A DNA stretch of 64,000 bases from assembly GCA_002070955.1 (NCBI GenBank), contig MWEK01000003.1:145069-209068 (forward strand), in the 5' to 3' direction. The notes under the pieces were generated by a model. The model did no database searches. It saw nothing but the letters and a program-made list of their open reading frames with translations, and was not told the DNA's origin. Shown here one piece after another: positions 61,445 through 64,000 of the stretch (position 1 is its first letter; the number at the start of each line of letters is the position of its first letter). The DNA is from Planctomycetes bacterium ADurb.Bin069. GTDB taxonomy: Bacteria > Planctomycetota > UBA8108 > UBA8890 > UBA8898. Made by a program: the position numbers and the translations under genes.

Positions 61445-63907
61445 TCATGGCCGCGGGCCGGGCACGTCGTCGCCGGGCTTCAGCAGCGTCGCGGCCAGCG
61501 CGGTCAGGTCGACGTCGGGGTCCCCAGTGAGCTCGTCCAGGCGCTCGACGGTGAGCCGCTTCCCCGGGCAGAGCTCGGCGAGCGCACTGGCGGCGTGGGA
61601 TCGGACGCTCTCCGAGTACTCGGGGCTCTTCGGCCCCTGGAAGATGGCGAGAAGCGCTTCCGCCTTCATCGTCGGACTGGCGATGCACCCGGCCAGCTCC
61701 ATGCGGTAATCCGGCTCGAAAGACCCGGCGCGCGCGACCTCCAGCAGCGCCGGATCGAGGATGGTCTTGAAGTCCGGGGTGCGCTCGACCAAGCTTTGCA
61801 CGGCCATCAAGGCCATGCTCTGGCTATACTTATTTCCCGACCTGATGATCTCGGCCAGCGCGAGCGCGACCCTCTCCTCCAAGTGCGTGCCGAGGACGCT
61901 GAAGGCCGCCCAGCAGACCATCCTGCGGGGATCGCACGCAAACGGCAGGACGGCGTCGAGCACCCGCGGCGAGTTCGTGCACCGCAGAGACCAGAGAGTG
62001 CTCTCGCAGAGTTGGTCCACCCCGCGGACCTCCTCGAGCCGGGCCAGCAGGAAGGTCACGTTCTGCTCGTCGTGGTAGTTGCCCAGAAGTCGGAGCGCAA
62101 CCGCGGCGACGTCGGGGACCTCGTCCCTGACGGCGGCCTGGAGCCGCGCCTTCATGCCCTGAATACAGCGGTTCCATTCCTCCCACTTTGGCCCCCGTTG
62201 GTCTTCGACCATAGACTCCCGTTCCTCCCACTCTGGCTCCCATTGGCATAGGACCATGGGCTCGAGGAACCGCGCCGCCAGGTAGCGCGTTTGGGGATCC
62301 GGGTCGGCCATGAGGTCCGCCAGGCAGTCCGCCGACGCCGTCGAGGGGTGGTCGAGGTACCAGTACTCGATCGCCATCCCCACCGGGTCGTTGATGGGCG
62401 CGAGCCACTTGACCAGCAGTCGGGTGCGCAGCCCGGGGGACAGCGCCAGCGCCAGGGCGAAGAGAGCGAGCGCGGCGGCGGCGGCCAGCGTCGTCTTGAG
62501 CAGCAGCCGCTTCGGCCGCCGGGCCCACCGGTCGGCCAGGCGAGCGCGGAACCGCCAGCCGACCACCGCCGCGGCGGCCAGGAGCGCCAGGGCCGCGGCC
62601 GGCTTCCAGGGAAACTCCCATCCGTGCCGGCGGGCGGGGGCGGCCTTGAGCCGCGCGCGCAGAGAGTCCTCGTCCGGGCAGCCGGCGCACAGGGCGCGGA
62701 ACTCCTCGCGGGTAAGCGCCTCCTTGCCGGGGCTCTCGAACTCGAGGAAGACGTCGGTGGGCAGATATCGGACCGCGGGCACGAAGACCGGCTTTACCTC
62801 CCCGAACACCCTCGGCAGCTCGCAGTAGCTGTACCTGGCGATCTCGAGCTTGACCCCGCCGGTGGCCCAGTGCCGGACCGGCCCGCCGGGCCAGCCGGAG
62901 ATCGGCGCGGCGACGCGGGTGTCGGCGGCGAGGTCCGGGTCGCGGTCGAGGACGGAGAACCAGTCGGCGGCCTCGGAACGCGCCGCGGCGCGATCCTCGG
63001 GGGTCATCTCGCCGTCGAGGTAATCCGGGCTCCGGCCGATCTCAAGGCACAACTGTTCGTGGAGCCCGTAGCAGAGGAGCGTCATCCGGCGCAGCTCCTC
63101 GTCGAGGTCGGGGCCGCCCGCCCCTGAGTGCAGCCTACTGAGCGTCGCCTCGCCGAGCACGCCGCGCATGGCGTTCCGGAGGAAGCGGTAGCCGCGCGCC
63201 GAGCGCAGGTAGACCGTGGCGGTCGGCTCGACGCAGAACTCCGGAGCCACTTGGACCTCGGGGGGTACCCTCCCGTCGTGCAAGGTCTCAATGAGGTTGA
63301 TGACCGGCAGGTGCTTGATGTGCGTCTCGCGGTTCTTGGTAAGCTGGGCCTTGAAGGCGTTCTCCAGGCGCTCGCGGTAGGCCGCGGTCAGGAGGAGCTT
63401 GGGGGCCTCCGGGGCGCACTCGGGGGCGCGCTCGGGGACAAGCAGCGTCTCGAGCGCGTGCCACTGGTAGTCGTACCAGCCGGAGTCGGGCCGCGGCTCG
63501 AGCCGCAGCCGGCCGCTCCTCACCGCCGCGACGACAAGCGGCATGGTCTCCCCGCCGTCGGACCAGCCGCCGCTCACCAAGGCCCGGAAGAGCAGGTCGT
63601 ACTCCTTGCTCTGCCCGTAAGCCACCAGCGCGAAGCCGGCCCGCTCGCCGAACCTCTCCCTGGCGGCGGTCTTGAGGGCCGCCAGACTCTCGGGGGCAAG
63701 CGCGTCGGCCGGCCGCGTCCCCGGCGGCAGGAGCGCGAAGAGCTCCGCGCAGGAGACGCAGCGCTCCGGCGGGGCGGGCATCAGATCGGGGTCGACGTAC
63801 ACCGGCTGGTTGGTGAGCTTCGAGTCGAACTCCCGGAGGCGTCCGAAGGCCTCCACGAGCTGCGGGTCGCCCGCGGCGGCAACGGCTATCGCGGCGCAGA
63901 CCGGCAC
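61445..63907 (-). CDS. Large membrane protein with C-terminal HEAT-like repeats, unknown function
   Basis: 820 residues as read from a GTG at 63907. A weak signal (PVCAAIAVAAAGD) leads to a ~430-residue extracytoplasmic region with CVSCAELF and RALCAGC Cys pairs, two membrane helices at about 433-449 and 470-487 (ALALLAAAAVVGW, TTLAAAAALALFALALAL), and a cytoplasmic or periplasmic HEAT-like array from about 510 (LADLMADPDPQTRYLAARFL, LRLLGNYHDEQNVTFLLARLEE, ASPTMKAEALLAIF). It contains a 15-residue tandem duplication. No family is recognised; scaffolding between membrane and a soluble partner is a guess. The start lies within a direct-repeat pair resembling an IS end, so the true N-terminus may be lost. 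Confidence 0.6.
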   Translation of the reverse strand: MPVCAAIAVAAAGDPQLVEAFGRLREFDSKLTNQPVYVDPDLMPAPPERCVSCAELFALLPPGTRPADALAPESLAALKTAARERFGERAGFALVAYGQSKEYDLLFRALVSGGWSDGGETMPLVVAAVRSGRLRLEPRPDSGWYDYQWHALETLLVPERAPECAPEAPKLLLTAAYRERLENAFKAQLTKNRETHIKHLPVINLIETLHDGRVPPEVQVAPEFCVEPTATVYLRSARGYRFLRNAMRGVLGEATLSRLHSGAGGPDLDEELRRMTLLCYGLHEQLCLEIGRSPDYLDGEMTPEDRAAARSEAADWFSVLDRDPDLAADTRVAAPISGWPGGPVRHWATGGVKLEIARYSYCELPRVFGEVKPVFVPAVRYLPTDVFLEFESPGKEALTREEFRALCAGCPDEDSLRARLKAAPARRHGWEFPWKPAAALALLAAAAVVGWRFRARLADRWARRPKRLLLKTTLAAAAALALFALALALSPGLRTRLLVKWLAPINDPVGMAIEYWYLDHPSTASADCLADLMADPDPQTRYLAARFLEPMVLCQWEPEWEERESMVEDQRGPKWEEWNRCIQGMKARLQAAVRDEVPDVAAVALRLLGNYHDEQNVTFLLARLEEVRGVDQLCESTLWSLRCTNSPRVLDAVLPFACDPRRMVCWAAFSVLGTHLEERVALALAEIIRSGNKYSQSMALMAVQSLVERTPDFKTILDPALLEVARAGSFEPDYRMELAGCIASPTMKAEALLAIFQGPKSPEYSESVRSHAASALAELCPGKRLTVERLDELTGDPDVDLTALAATLLKPGDDVPGPRP
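62177..62266. repeat. 45-bp in-frame tandem duplication
   Basis: Two adjacent 45-bp units agree at 34 of 45 positions and encode two 15-residue copies containing MV.....P.WEE at residues about 548-577 of the HEAT-type protein. Duplication with later divergence. Confidence 0.7.
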
Positions 63908-63913
63908 TATAGC

Positions 63914-63955
63914 GCTCAGCGGAATTCACCCGGCGCTGCTCAGTGGAATTGACCC
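63914..63955. repeat. Direct repeats resembling an insertion-sequence end
   Basis: GCTCAGCGGAATTCACCC (63914-63931) and GCTCAGTGGAATTGACCC (63938-63955), 16 of 18 identical at 24-bp spacing, lie at the start of the HEAT-type gene. Multiple short direct repeats near a terminus are a feature of IS21-family ends. No transposase is in view because the window ends. Confidence 0.4.
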
Positions 63956-64000
63956 ACCCAGGTAGGCGGCGACAGGGACGGGTGGCGAGAGGATCGAAGG

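Noticed and set aside
60337..61530. Plus-strand 397-codon frame opposite the beta-helix gene
   Set aside because: Antisense shadow without start signal; only its last part enters the intergenic region.
61248..61688. Short minus-strand frame between beta-helix and HEAT genes
   Set aside because: Overlaps the HEAT gene 3' end in another frame and lacks a ribosome site and homology.

Overview
The window reads as chromosomal DNA from a very GC-rich, Gram-negative-type bacterium (roughly two-thirds to 70% G+C by eye). The gene content fits Planctomycetota or a close PVC or Hydrogenedentes-like lineage. Markers are three secreted proteins with C-terminal type I dockerin repeats, a CotH/LTD surface protein, a Tat-dependent sulfatase homologue, DUF1080 and DUF6807 proteins, exported isomerase-fold proteins, a PQQ-type propeller, a YVTN/di-heme cytochrome c fusion and a split P-protein glycine cleavage system. 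The assignment is inference; there is no rRNA or phylogenetic marker in the window, and I recognised no tRNA and no CRISPR array.

0-6 kb: the end of an M28 peptidase, then a four-gene MacA/MacB/TolC-type exporter on the minus strand with overlapping starts and stops. 6-19 kb: an SMR transporter, a sulfatase homologue lacking the formylglycine-precursor residue, a radical SAM protein, a receiver/histidine kinase, a propeller-cytochrome fusion, a class V aminotransferase, a histone-deacetylase-fold amidohydrolase, a large BNR/sortilin-like secreted protein, about 1 kb with no recognisable gene, and a triple-repeat lipoprotein. 19.5-26.7 kb: a complete cecR-ybhGFSR-type ABC-2 exporter operon with its own outer-membrane factor and a palindromic operator at the repressor promoter.

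26.7-36.3 kb: a ferredoxin, an M3 oligopeptidase lipoprotein, a flavo-diiron protein, and the operon gcvT-gcvH-gcvPA-gcvPB-lipoate ligase behind a TTGACA-N17-TTCAAT promoter. Its gene order suggests that glycine cleavage and lipoylation of its H protein are made together. 36-53 kb: mostly secreted or carbohydrate-related genes (heparin-lyase-like fold, Tat-exported TIM-barrel isomerase, dockerin proteins, DUF6807, glycerate kinase, CotH protein, DmeF-type cation exporter, PQQ propeller, DUF1080, CocE hydrolase, HD protein, CAP-domain protein).

53-58 kb is a mobile-element graveyard: an IS4-type transposase fragment, a solitary IS66-like end, an EF-hand/dockerin gene of visibly lower GC, and a frameshifted IS66 element with near-perfect terminal inverted repeats. 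58-64 kb holds a Tat-exported fucose-isomerase-like protein, a beta-helix protein and a large membrane/HEAT protein whose start lies in a pair of direct repeats resembling an IS end.

A recurrent TACAAT box (one TATAAT) lies upstream of many genes and probably marks the housekeeping -10 element. No wholly new multigene system could be demonstrated. The most unusual points are the Gly-substituted sulfatase, the self-contained Ybh exporter, the glycine-cleavage/lipoate-ligase operon, the propeller-cytochrome fusion and the possible IS66-bounded passenger gene.
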